DNA of 12,884 nt from Omnitrophica bacterium GWA2_52_8 (GTDB lineage Bacteria > Omnitrophota > Omnitrophia > Omnitrophales > Aquincolibacteriaceae), in contig MHFC01000129.1 of NCBI GenBank assembly GCA_001804025.1, positions 1-12,884 of the forward strand, given 5' to 3'. Positions 1-7,134 of this stretch are shown here, in pieces. The first letter of the stretch is position 1; each line of letters starts with the position of its first letter. A model generated the notes under the pieces. The model ran no database searches and was not told the DNA's origin. It was given only the letters and a program-made list of their open reading frames with translations. The position numbers and the translations under genes are program-made.

Positions 1-105
1 AGAATACAAAAATTTTCGATCCGTGCCGACAATGCCGATCCGTATAAGCAAATAGCGGATATGGTTATGTTTGCGGGAACGCTTAAAGTTCAGGAGGCTT
101 CGTGA
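1..105 (+). CDS. C-terminal tail of a probable PilO-like pilus assembly protein (partial)
   Basis: The first frame is open from base 1 and stops with TGA at 103-105, giving 34 visible residues that end in GTLKVQEAS. The gene starts upstream of the window. The tail is too short to identify by itself. The PilO-like call rests on position: in type IV pilus operons the usual order is pilM-N-O-P-Q, and the next two genes look like pilP and pilQ. The stop overlaps the GTG start of the next gene by four bases (GTGA), a typical sign of translational coupling. The AGGAGG ribosome site for the next gene lies inside this tail at 92-97. It could be another small pilus gene instead of pilO. Confidence 0.55.
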   Translation, partial: RIQKFSIRADNADPYKQIADMVMFAGTLKVQEAS

Positions 106-530
106 TACTGAGGCAGGGGTGTCCCGGTCACTTCCGGAGTCAAAATTGGCCCGCTTTGTGCCGTTATATGGTACTAGCGGCAGCCTTTATGTTATGGGGG
201 GGGCAAATCGGGCTGGCTTCAGTCGACCAAATTGTTTATGATAGTGGCAATCGACGGAATCCATTTGTGCCGCTGATCGGGGCGCATATCAAAAAAAGCG
301 AGATTGTTCCCATTGACGAGGTCATGAAAATTGAAGGGATTGTATTTGATCCCCATGGGGGATCGATCGTGTTAATTGAAGGACAGGAGTATCGGTTAGG
401 CGATGCCTATCAAGATTCGGTCATTACGGATATTCAAAAGGACAAGGTTGTCTTCTCGCAAAATAATAAAAAATACGCCGTATCCTTGCAGGACGAGGAC
501 TTGGGTGCCTACATTACGGATTCTGTCTGA
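102..530 (+). CDS. pilP: PilP-like type IV pilus assembly protein
   Basis: This 142-residue protein probably links the inner-membrane PilM/N/O complex to the secretin in the periplasm. Residues 23-40 form a hydrophobic export or anchor segment. After it comes RRNPFVP (about 51-57), matching the RDPF-type motif of PilP and GspC-like proteins. A small beta-rich domain follows (about 70-132), with the pattern KIEGIVFD, IEGQEYRLGD and YAVSL that is typical of PilP. No lipobox cysteine is clear, whereas many PilP proteins are lipoproteins. I chose GTG at 102 because AGGAGG at 92-97 lies four bases upstream; ATG at 168 would give a cleaner signal peptide and cannot be excluded. A run of eight G bases (196-203) lies in the signal region. 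The next gene begins within 30 bases, so pilP and pilQ are surely one operon. The family call rests on motif and position. Confidence 0.7.
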   Translation: MILRQGCPGHFRSQNWPALCRYMVLAAAFMLWGGQIGLASVDQIVYDSGNRRNPFVPLIGAHIKKSEIVPIDEVMKIEGIVFDPHGGSIVLIEGQEYRLGDAYQDSVITDIQKDKVVFSQNNKKYAVSLQDEDLGAYITDSV

Positions 531-545
531 ATATGGTCATGACGC

Positions 546-552
546 GAAGAGG
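546..552 (+). promoter_or_regulatory. Ribosome binding site deciding the pilQ start
   Basis: GAAGAGG ends seven bases before ATG 560. No comparable purine-rich site precedes the earlier in-frame ATG at 533, which sits two bases after the pilP stop and could be used only by coupling. Confidence 0.5.
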
Positions 553-559
553 TAAAAGA

Positions 560-2068
560 ATGCGCGTGATGGGTTACGGCCTAGCGGTTCTCATAGGATT
601 TGCAGCGCCGGCTTCGGCTCAAGTTGAGGCGGTTCAGGCATTGGCTCCTGCGGCTGCTGTGGACACCCAGCAGGATTTGGTCGAGAAAGTTAATGATCCG
701 GGAAATATCTCACTGGATTTTAAAGAGGCAGACATCAACACGGTTTTGCGTGTGTTGGCGCTCAAAAGCAAAACGAATATCGTTGCGGGACCCGAAGTTC
801 AGGGAACGGTGACGATCAGACTTGAGAATGTTCCATGGGAGAAGGCGTTGGACGTGGTGCTGCGGACCTACGATTATGTTTATGAAAAAGATCAGAATAT
901 TATCCGTGTGACAACGCGTGGTAAAATGGCGCAGGAAGCCGTGGTGACTCAGACGTTTTTGCTGAATTACTCAAAGGCGGCTGAGATTGAGGCGGCAATT
1001 AAGGATATGTTGACGGAACGCGGCCGGATCAAAACGGCCGAGCGGACGAATTCGCTTGTCATTACCGATATTCCGACCAATTTGTTCCGCGTGGGTGAAG
1101 TGATCGCTAAATTAGACCATGTAACACCTCAGGCGTTTGTCGACTCAAAAATAGTCAAAACCGATGTGGGTATTTCGGAAAATCTCGGGATTGCCTGGAA
1201 CGTCCAAGGCGGTTTGAGCAGCGGCATGTCGCGTCCTGTAACGTTTCCGTTCTCGTTAAGCACAAACGATCAGATAGAAGAGATCAGTCCCTATATTGAA
1301 AGGTTTTTCCCCGTGATTGTGGGAACGACCGGAACGCCAAATACACGGGATGCCCGGGGTGTTCTTTTTCCCGCGGGGTCAGTCACAGAAGGGTCCGATG
1401 CTTTTACCTTCGGGACACTGGATTTCAGCGACTTTAGTTCGATTCTGCAGATGCTGAAAAGCCGGTCCAATACGAAGATTGTTTCAAACCCGAGGATTGT
1501 TGTTTTGAATAATCAAACGGCTAAAGTGCAAGTTGGGGAAGAAATTCCGCTGCCGTCCTTCGAAAGAAACGAGACGACGGGAAGTGTCGAAGTAACGGGG
1601 TTTACGTTCCGCGACGTGGGTGTTGTGCTTTATGTGACGCCGCATATCAACTCAGAAGAAGAAATTTTGGTCGATTTAAAGCCGGAAGTCAGTTCCGAAA
1701 GAGCAACGAATGTGGACTTCGGGGATTTTCAGATTCCGGCCTTTACAGTAACGTCTGCAAGTACTCAAGTCATGATACAAAGCGGACAAACAATAGCCAT
1801 AGGAGGTTTGCTTACCGATAACGAGTCGATGTCTGAATCGCGAGTGCCTTTTTTTTCTGAGGTCCCTGTCATAGGAAAATTGTTCCGCTCTAAAAGACAA
1901 ACAGCGGGGGCAGGTAACTCTAAAATCGAGACTTTATTTTTTGTGACGGTAACACTGGTTGACTCTTCGGGGCAACCGACAGGCCGAAAAGCGTCTGGTA
2001 GATTCAAGCGCAATCAGGACGCTAAACCGGCAACGTCGTCACCCGAGACACAAGCAACCGCCGCCTAA
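560..2068 (+). CDS. pilQ: Type IV pilus secretin PilQ
   Basis: This protein forms the outer-membrane ring through which type IV pili pass. Counting from ATG 560 (502 residues), a signal peptide ends near residue 20 (PASA before Q). A secretin N0/STN-like domain covers about 48-118 (SLDFKEADINTVLRVLA). An N1-like domain covers about 128-190 (TERGRIKTAERTNSLVI). The secretin core covers about 290-468 and holds KIVSNPRIVVLNN, VGEEIPLP, SGQTIAIGGLL and the family signature VPFFSEVPVIGKLF near 429-442. No AMIN domains precede the STN region, so this is a short PilQ. About 50 residues (225-280) form a low-similarity insertion in the gate region. The tail of about 30 residues is polar and basic. ATG 533 would add nine residues, including an RRGKR stretch that would also suit a signal peptide. 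Secretin membership is certain; the pilus rather than type II secretion role is inferred from the PilP-like neighbour. Confidence 0.92.
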   Translation: MRVMGYGLAVLIGFAAPASAQVEAVQALAPAAAVDTQQDLVEKVNDPGNISLDFKEADINTVLRVLALKSKTNIVAGPEVQGTVTIRLENVPWEKALDVVLRTYDYVYEKDQNIIRVTTRGKMAQEAVVTQTFLLNYSKAAEIEAAIKDMLTERGRIKTAERTNSLVITDIPTNLFRVGEVIAKLDHVTPQAFVDSKIVKTDVGISENLGIAWNVQGGLSSGMSRPVTFPFSLSTNDQIEEISPYIERFFPVIVGTTGTPNTRDARGVLFPAGSVTEGSDAFTFGTLDFSDFSSILQMLKSRSNTKIVSNPRIVVLNNQTAKVQVGEEIPLPSFERNETTGSVEVTGFTFRDVGVVLYVTPHINSEEEILVDLKPEVSSERATNVDFGDFQIPAFTVTSASTQVMIQSGQTIAIGGLLTDNESMSESRVPFFSEVPVIGKLFRSKRQTAGAGNSKIETLFFVTVTLVDSSGQPTGRKASGRFKRNQDAKPATSSPETQATAA

Positions 2069-2283
2069 AAAGGGATCCGAGGAATGACGTCCGCTGATTA
2101 AACAAGCGGCCGTTTCGGTGCCGGAGTTTGTAGCCTGCCATAAAGAAAGCTCGCAAAAAAATCGCGCCCGCCTCGACGATCAATCCTATCCGGATAAGCA
2201 ATCAATAGGTTCCATGCAGTAATCGACTGCTCGAATATCTTCTAGGGGCTCTAATCTGTGTAAAGAAAGGTAAAATAACTAAA
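2069..2283 (+). other. Intergenic leader between pilQ and rng with two small hairpins
   Basis: This 215-base gap has no convincing gene. Two adjacent hairpins can be drawn. The first pairs AACCTAT-type arms at 2182-2189 and 2205-2211, with one bulged T and a 15-base loop. The second pairs GCAGT (2216-2220) with ACTGC (2226-2230) around a five-base loop. A third weak pairing, CCGCT/AGCGG (2091-2095 and 2105-2109), has no T-run and is not a credible terminator. No clear -35/-10 pair stands out, although the length suggests that the RNase gene has its own promoter here. The AAAGAAAGG before the RNase start lies 13 bases from the ATG, longer than usual. Confidence 0.35.
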
Positions 2284-3792
2284 ATGGAACGAAAAATTTT
2301 AATGAGTTTGGATGCAAACGAAATACGCATTGCGGTCCTTGAGGACGGACATCTTGAGGAGTTCTATATCGAGCGCGCGGATGAAAACAGGATGTTCGGC
2401 AATATCTATAAAGGTAAAGTCAAAACCGTTATTCCCGGGATGGGGGCCGCTTTTGTCGATCTCGCTACAAAAAAAGATGGCTTTCTGTACGTGGGGGATG
2501 CCATGCGGTCACCTCTTGATCTCGACGCGGAGTATGATGAAAACGCGAAAAATCAGGAATCCAGGCACCGGCGCGAGCGCCATAAGAACATCGACGAAGT
2601 TTTAAAGGTCGGTCAAACCATTATTGTTCAGGTGGTCAAAGAACCTCTCGGCAATAAAGGGCCGCGGCTTACCACTCATTTTTCGTTGCCTGCACGGTAC
2701 TTAGTGATGATGCCGGGTGAGGAGAAGGTCGGTGTTTCCCGGCGCATCGAAGACCGCAAAGAGCGGGATCGGATCCGGATGTTGTTCAAGGAGGTAGAGA
2801 CTCCGAAGGGGGTCGGATTCATCGTGCGCACGGCCGGCGAAGGGAAAAGCGATAAAGAATTTGTCCGGGACATCCGGTATTTGATCAATCTATGGAAAAA
2901 GATCCACGGCTCCATTGATCAAAAGAAGGCGCCGAGCTTGATCCATGAGGAATTGGGCCTAGTCGAAAGGATTATTCGCGACCATTTGTGTGAAGAAACA
3001 GACACAATCGTTGTCGATCATATCGATCTTTTCCGCAAGGTGAAGAGATTTTTAGGGCTGTATTTGCCGGGCACGAAATTGAATGTCGAGTTCCATAAAG
3101 ACCACCGTGTTCCCTTGTTTGAGAAGTCAAACATCGAGAAAGAAATTGAGCGTGCCTTTCAGAAAAACGTTCATTTGAAATCCGGCGGTTATATCGTCAT
3201 CGAACAGACCGAAGGTTTTGTGGCGATTGACGTCAATACGGGGAAATTTACGGGTAATAAAAACTTGGAGGAAACGGTATACCGCACCAATCTGGAGGCC
3301 GCCGAAGAGGTGGCGCGTCAATTGCGTTTAAGGGACATCGGCGGAATCATTATCATTGATTTCATCGATATGGAACGGCATGAACACCGCCGCAATTTTT
3401 TCCGCGTGTTTAAGGACGCTGTCCGGCGAGATCGGGCGAAAACAAAAATATTGCAGGTGTCTGAATTGGGTCTTGTCGAGATGACCCGGCAGCGGATGCG
3501 GCCGAGTCTTGAAAGCGCGGTAACTCAGAGTTGTCCTTATTGTGAAGGAAAGGGAATGGTGAAGTCTGTCACGACGATGGCCATCGAAACCATTAAAGAG
3601 CTCCGCCGCGCCATTGGTCATACGTCAGGACGAACCCTTACCGCCTATGTGCATCCGGACGTTGCCGAGAGGCTTCGAACGAAAGAAAGCCGCGCAGTTC
3701 AACAACTCGAGCAAATGACGCGCAGCCGCATCGGTTTGTTTGCCGATTCAAGTTTGCACGTGGAGGACATTAATATCACACTCGTAAAATGA
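2284..3792 (+). CDS. rng: Ribonuclease G/E family endoribonuclease
   Basis: This is a 502-residue single-strand-specific endoribonuclease for mRNA turnover and rRNA 5'-end processing, probably cytoplasmic. An S1 RNA-binding domain lies at about 36-130 (GNIYKGKVKTVIPGMGAAF through KEPLGNKGPRLT). The 5'-sensor and RNase H-like parts follow, and the DNase I-like catalytic domain carries D316 (FVAIDVNTG) and D359 (GGIIIIDFIDM). The zinc-link motif is CPYC at 417-420. The spacings of 43 and 58 residues between these three elements equal those remembered for E. coli RNase E (D303, D346, C404). The protein ends after the small domain, with no long disordered degradosome scaffold, so it is RNase G-sized. 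ATG 2284 gives the usual start MERKILMSLD. All key residues are intact. RNase G and short RNase E cannot be told apart by sequence here. Its 215-base leader may hold autoregulatory structure, as is known for rne. Confidence 0.95.
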   Translation: MERKILMSLDANEIRIAVLEDGHLEEFYIERADENRMFGNIYKGKVKTVIPGMGAAFVDLATKKDGFLYVGDAMRSPLDLDAEYDENAKNQESRHRRERHKNIDEVLKVGQTIIVQVVKEPLGNKGPRLTTHFSLPARYLVMMPGEEKVGVSRRIEDRKERDRIRMLFKEVETPKGVGFIVRTAGEGKSDKEFVRDIRYLINLWKKIHGSIDQKKAPSLIHEELGLVERIIRDHLCEETDTIVVDHIDLFRKVKRFLGLYLPGTKLNVEFHKDHRVPLFEKSNIEKEIERAFQKNVHLKSGGYIVIEQTEGFVAIDVNTGKFTGNKNLEETVYRTNLEAAEEVARQLRLRDIGGIIIIDFIDMERHEHRRNFFRVFKDAVRRDRAKTKILQVSELGLVEMTRQRMRPSLESAVTQSCPYCEGKGMVKSVTTMAIETIKELRRAIGHTSGRTLTAYVHPDVAERLRTKESRAVQQLEQMTRSRIGLFADSSLHVEDINITLVK

Positions 3793-3833
3793 TACCTGCT
3801 TGAAACGGCGCAAATAAATTGTCGCATAACGGA

Positions 3834-3839
3834 AAAGGA
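3834..3839 (+). promoter_or_regulatory. Ribosome binding site favouring the rmuC start at 3849
   Basis: AAAGGA lies nine bases before ATG 3849. The more upstream TTG at 3819 has no such site, and ATG 3858 would be 18 bases away. Confidence 0.45.
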
Positions 3840-3848
3840 TTCGTTATA

Positions 3849-4922
3849 ATGCCCCTCATGGAAATTGTCTTTATTGGAATCGCAATTCTGTCTTTGATTG
3901 TTATCGGAATAGCCTTGACCGCGCTTTTTTTCCGTTTTCCGTCAAAGAAAGCAGTCAGCGGCGATGTGCAGGCCCAGCTTTTGCTCGAATTACAACGAGA
4001 AATGGCGGGGTTTCAAAATTCAATGTTAGGGCACTTCGGGAAACTTTCTGATCAGTTCCATGACCACGTCCAACACAATACGCAATTCCTCAGCGAAACC
4101 CAGAAAGATTATCATCAAACGGTGTCGCAGGTTCAGCATCGTCTCGGCGAACTGAACATCGCCACTCAGTCGATGGTGGACATCGGTAAAGACATCGCTT
4201 CGTTGCAGGATATTTTGCGTGCGCCGAAATTGCGGGGCGGGATCGGCGAATTGCTTCTCGCCGAACTGTTGCGGCAAATTCTTCCCGAAGACCATTTCTC
4301 GCTGCAGTTTGCGTTTCGAAGCGGCGCTAAAGTAGACGCCGTCATCCGCGTGGGGGAGGGGCTTATTCCGGTGGATGCAAAATTCCCGCTCGAGAATTTT
4401 CAAAGGCTTCTGACAGCCCAATCCGAAAAGGAAACAGATCAAGCGCGCAAGAGCTTCGTTCAAGACGTCAAAAAACATATTGATGATATCGCGGCAAGAT
4501 ACATCCTTCCGGACGAAGGGACCTATGAATTTGCCATGATGTATATTCCGGCCGAAAACGTTTATTATGAAACGATTATTAAAGACGACAAGCAGAGCGA
4601 AAGCATTTCAACTTATGCGTTACAAAAGAAGGTTATTCCCGTTTCGCCGAATAGTTTCTACGCGTACCTTCAAGCGGTGGCGCGGGGTTTGAAGGGCATG
4701 CGCATTGAGCAGTCGGCACAAAAAATTCTGGAGCGTCTGGGGCAGTTGGAAACGGAATTTACTAAGTTTATGGTCGATTTTGAAAAGCTTGGCAGTCATT
4801 TATCAAACGCGCAGTCGTCCTATGAAAAATCATTTAAAAAGTTCGAGCGTTTACAAACGCGGCTTGGGGCTTTGGAACTTCAAGAAAACAAACCGCTTGT
4901 AGAAGAAGCCGAGAGCAAATAA
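3849..4922 (+). CDS. rmuC: RmuC-family DNA recombination protein
   Basis: RmuC proteins are membrane-anchored, nuclease-fold proteins linked to limiting DNA inversions and to handling unusual DNA; the exact reaction is not settled. From ATG 3849 (357 residues), one membrane segment covers about 5-30. A coiled-coil stretch follows to about 120. The RmuC domain (about 125-290) contains LRGGIGELLL, FRSGAKVDAVI and IPVDAKFPLENF. These give E134, D163, D176 and K178, which fit the acidic-acidic-x-K pattern of restriction-like nuclease folds. A second coiled coil ends the protein (KILERLGQL onward). The start rests on AAAGGA nine bases upstream; TTG 3819 and ATG 3858 are alternatives. It follows the RNase gene by 56 bases and could be co-transcribed. 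A TATAAT hexamer at 3845-3850 overlaps the start. The length is slightly short for the family, but the domain is complete. Confidence 0.9.
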   Translation: MPLMEIVFIGIAILSLIVIGIALTALFFRFPSKKAVSGDVQAQLLLELQREMAGFQNSMLGHFGKLSDQFHDHVQHNTQFLSETQKDYHQTVSQVQHRLGELNIATQSMVDIGKDIASLQDILRAPKLRGGIGELLLAELLRQILPEDHFSLQFAFRSGAKVDAVIRVGEGLIPVDAKFPLENFQRLLTAQSEKETDQARKSFVQDVKKHIDDIAARYILPDEGTYEFAMMYIPAENVYYETIIKDDKQSESISTYALQKKVIPVSPNSFYAYLQAVARGLKGMRIEQSAQKILERLGQLETEFTKFMVDFEKLGSHLSNAQSSYEKSFKKFERLQTRLGALELQENKPLVEEAESK

Positions 4923-4956
4923 TCAAGGCCCCGCTCTCCAGGGCGCTCGACCGCTT

Positions 4957-4986
4957 TTGTTGTTAATTTATTACCTTCGAAATAAT
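4957..4986 (+). promoter_or_regulatory. Possible sigma-70-type promoter before the 5034 gene run
   Basis: TTGTTG (4957-4962) and AATAAT (4981-4986) are 18 bases apart, in the AT-rich gap after rmuC. An alternative -35, TTGTTA at 4960-4965, gives 15-base spacing. The site is about 50 bases before GTG 5034 and would head the long + strand run. This is a consensus match by eye only. Confidence 0.3.
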
Positions 4987-5033
4987 CCCGCCTTCAATTA
5001 TATAGCCAGCAATTTGTTTGGGAGAACCATGGT

Positions 5034-5570
5034 GTGAAATTGTTAAAACGCTTGACCGAATCCCTCTTGGGATCAATTCTGTCTATCGCGCAGGGAGGCA
5101 AGAAAAAATCTAAAAAAAGCGGGAAAAAGGCATCGTCGCAAAAAACTACTGCCCGAAAAAAGGCAGCGGCTCGATCGTCCCGGGTGTCAACCGCGAAGGA
5201 AACGGTAAAGGACAAAAAATCGAAAAAAAATGTATTGAAACTCAAAAGGAGGGCGCTGCGCCTGTCTGCCGTCCGGGGTTCTCAGAAAAAGAAAAAGCGG
5301 GCAGATGATTACCAGTGCATCGGAGAAGTGACGCATTATTTTCCAAAAGTAAAAGCCGCTGTGGTTTTGATTCAAGAAGGCGAGTTGCGGATCATGGATG
5401 CCGTATGGATTAAAGGGGTTACGACCGACTTTAAACAGTCCGTTGCTTCACTTCAGATAAACCGCAAAGAAATACAGATTGCGGTCCGGGGCGATGAAAT
5501 CGGGATGCAGGTTAAAAAAAGAGTCCGGGCCGGTGATAAAGTTTATAAGCACAGCACACCGAAGATTTGA
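5034..5570 (+). CDS. Lysine-rich tail fused to an EF-Tu domain 2-like (translation elongation factor-like) domain
   Basis: This protein has 178 residues. Residues 1-20 form a hydrophobic, probably amphipathic start (LLGSILSIAQ). Residues 21-90 are extremely basic, with 22 Lys and 8 Arg mixed with Ala, Ser and Thr, like histone H1-type tails. The rest (about 94-172) resembles the small beta-barrel of translation elongation factor-like proteins and of U32 peptidase C-termini. It shows IGEVTHYFPKVKAAVV, WIKGVTTDF, SLQINRKEIQIA and the closing GDEIGMQVKKRVRAGDKVY. The barrel lacks a GTPase domain, so it cannot be a full elongation factor. The tail could bind nucleic acid or ribosomes, which is inference. 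GTG 5034 is chosen because GGGAGA (5020-5025) lies eight bases upstream; the ATG at 5029 runs straight into a stop. It is the first gene of the long run, 31 bases before the double-CxxC gene. No gene name is known to me. Confidence 0.75.
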   Translation: MKLLKRLTESLLGSILSIAQGGKKKSKKSGKKASSQKTTARKKAAARSSRVSTAKETVKDKKSKKNVLKLKRRALRLSAVRGSQKKKKRADDYQCIGEVTHYFPKVKAAVVLIQEGELRIMDAVWIKGVTTDFKQSVASLQINRKEIQIAVRGDEIGMQVKKRVRAGDKVYKHSTPKI

Positions 5571-5601
5571 GGGGAATACGTAGACATGGGGAAGCCTTGA
5601 T

Positions 5602-5919
5602 ATGGAAGAGCATTATTTGAGGGTTTATCAAACCTTCGATCTTGAGCATGTGAACAAACATTTACTGATCGTCGGAGATTTGGCGGCCGATTGTTCCGCA
5701 TGCAAAGCGCTGGGGTTAAATTACCGGGAGGTCGCACAATGTCCGGAATGCGGTACGGTGTTCAAGTTTATTACGAGCCGCAGGCTTGGGACCGCGCCCG
5801 GCGAACGGTATCCGATTGTCAAGCGGATTAAAAACGCGCGTCCTGACCTTCAACTGGTGGATTACGATGACTTCCAAAAAAGCATGAGCAAAAAGAAAGC
5901 GAGAGACTTTTTTGGATAA
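5602..5919 (+). CDS. Small double-CxxC (zinc-ribbon-like) protein of unknown function
   Basis: I do not recognise a named family for this 105-residue protein. Two CxxC pairs, CSAC (31-34) and CPEC (47-50), are 12 residues apart and would suit one zinc site of a ribbon or knuckle. The CPECGTVFKF stretch has the look of a zinc ribbon. The second half is basic and charged (TSRRLGTAPGERYPIVKRI), and the end, DYDDFQKSMSKKKARDFF, looks like a distinct conserved tail. There is no signal peptide or membrane segment, so it is probably cytoplasmic. ATG 5602 is the first start after an in-frame stop at 5581, and GGGGA lies about ten bases before it. The stop overlaps the next gene's start by eight bases. 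Its place after the EF-like gene and before a transporter and the CCA enzyme hints at, but does not show, an RNA or translation role. Confidence 0.65.
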   Translation: MEEHYLRVYQTFDLEHVNKHLLIVGDLAADCSACKALGLNYREVAQCPECGTVFKFITSRRLGTAPGERYPIVKRIKNARPDLQLVDYDDFQKSMSKKKARDFFG

Positions 5920-7105
5920 ATATTCGAAGTCAATCGCGTTTGTTGCCTCCATTGTATATTTCTCGCAGGGCGCTCTTGGCATAGCCTCGATCGTGCTTCC
6001 GCTTCATCTTCGAAGTCTCGACTTATCGGTCGGTCAAATTGCAACCCTGTCTTCATTGGCGGCCGCGCCCTGGGTGGCGAAAATTATCTACGGACTGCTG
6101 TCTGATTCCTATCCGCTGTGGGGTTACCGCCGTAAGTCGTACTTGGCGTTATGTTCCATGCTGTCGGCCGCGGGCTGGGTATTTCTCGTTGTTCTGCCCC
6201 CTAGTTGGCATTGCCTGTTGATCAGCCTCATGATCGGGAACCTTGGATTTGCCGCCATGGATGTTGTTACGGACGGTTTGATTGTGGAACATTCAACCCG
6301 GGAAACCAGTCCGGTTTATCAGGGAATTGCCTGGGGGACCCGGAGCTTGGGTGCTTTTTTGACGGGGTTGTCCGGGGGGTGGCTCGCCCAGCACTGGGTC
6401 GCGCGCGACGTTTTTTTACTGACCGCGACGCTGCCGCTTGCCGTTTTTTTAGCGGTAAACGGCATTTTAAAAGAAAAGCCCAGTCCGGCGGTCCCTGCAA
6501 TTCAAATCATCGAATCATTGAAGCAATGTTTTAGATTGCTCTTGCTCCCGAATCTGATGTGGTTTGTCGGAATTTTGATATTTTCTTCGACGGCCTCGAT
6601 CTTTGGGGTGCCTTTTTTCTTTTATATGAAGGAGACCTTGGGCTTTTCCGAGACATTCCTGGGCGGCCTCATCAGCCTTGGATGGGCGGGAGCTCTTGCC
6701 GGAAGTATTTTTTACGCCCGGGTGCTGAAGCGGATATCTCCAAAAAAAACACTTTATTGGGCCATTGCGCTCAACAGCATTAATATTTTCAGTACTTTAT
6801 TGATATTTGACCGGAGAACTGCCTTCGTCCTGAGTGTGATGGGAGGCATTCTCTTGTGTTTGACTTTAATTCCAGTGATGTCGTCCGCGGCTCTTTTGGC
6901 GACTCATTCGGGTGTTGAAGGGACTCTTTTTGCGGTTTTGATGAGTATCTATAATTTAGGGCAAATCGGTTTCGGCTATCTCGGGGGACACGTTTATCAC
7001 ATAACGGGGGTTAAGGTGCTGATTCTGATTGCTGGGCTTACGACGCTCGGAGGTCTTTTTTGCGTCAAAATGCTTAATCTGAAATACTTAAAACCCGCAG
7101 TCTGA
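5912..7105 (+). CDS. Major facilitator superfamily transporter, BT1/AmpG-like
   Basis: This 397-residue protein has about twelve hydrophobic segments and is an inner-membrane secondary transporter. The loop after the second segment reads GLLSDSYPLWGYRRKSYL (61-78), a variant of MFS motif A. Together with APWVAKIIY before it, this is close to the BT1 folate-biopterin and AmpG-like branch. The substrate cannot be told from sequence; AmpG carries muropeptides and BT1 carries pterins or folates. The later half keeps an ordinary pattern, with no truncation. The start is taken as TTG 5912: it overlaps the previous stop by eight bases, has GAGAG six bases upstream, and no in-frame ATG lies near the first membrane segment. 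The overlap points to coupled translation with the double-CxxC gene. The fold call is firm and the subfamily moderate. Confidence 0.85.
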   Translation: MDKYSKSIAFVASIVYFSQGALGIASIVLPLHLRSLDLSVGQIATLSSLAAAPWVAKIIYGLLSDSYPLWGYRRKSYLALCSMLSAAGWVFLVVLPPSWHCLLISLMIGNLGFAAMDVVTDGLIVEHSTRETSPVYQGIAWGTRSLGAFLTGLSGGWLAQHWVARDVFLLTATLPLAVFLAVNGILKEKPSPAVPAIQIIESLKQCFRLLLLPNLMWFVGILIFSSTASIFGVPFFFYMKETLGFSETFLGGLISLGWAGALAGSIFYARVLKRISPKKTLYWAIALNSINIFSTLLIFDRRTAFVLSVMGGILLCLTLIPVMSSAALLATHSGVEGTLFAVLMSIYNLGQIGFGYLGGHVYHITGVKVLILIAGLTTLGGLFCVKMLNLKYLKPAV

Positions 7106-7134
7106 TTTTATTACATTTGGGTAGAGAACTCACC

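Noticed and set aside
2091..2109. CCGCT/AGCGG hairpin after pilQ as a terminator
   Set aside because: The stem is only five pairs and no T-run follows.
2069..2283. A tRNA or riboswitch in the pilQ-rng gap
   Set aside because: No T-loop GTTCGA-type motif or acceptor pairing, and no known riboswitch core could be found by eye.
4026..4478. A 150-residue minus-strand frame opposite rmuC
   Set aside because: It is antisense to the conserved RmuC domain and shows no recognizable motif.
5029..5037. ATG-GTG-TGA mini-frame overlapping the GTG 5034 start
   Set aside because: It has two codons and sits too close to the ribosome site; most likely chance.
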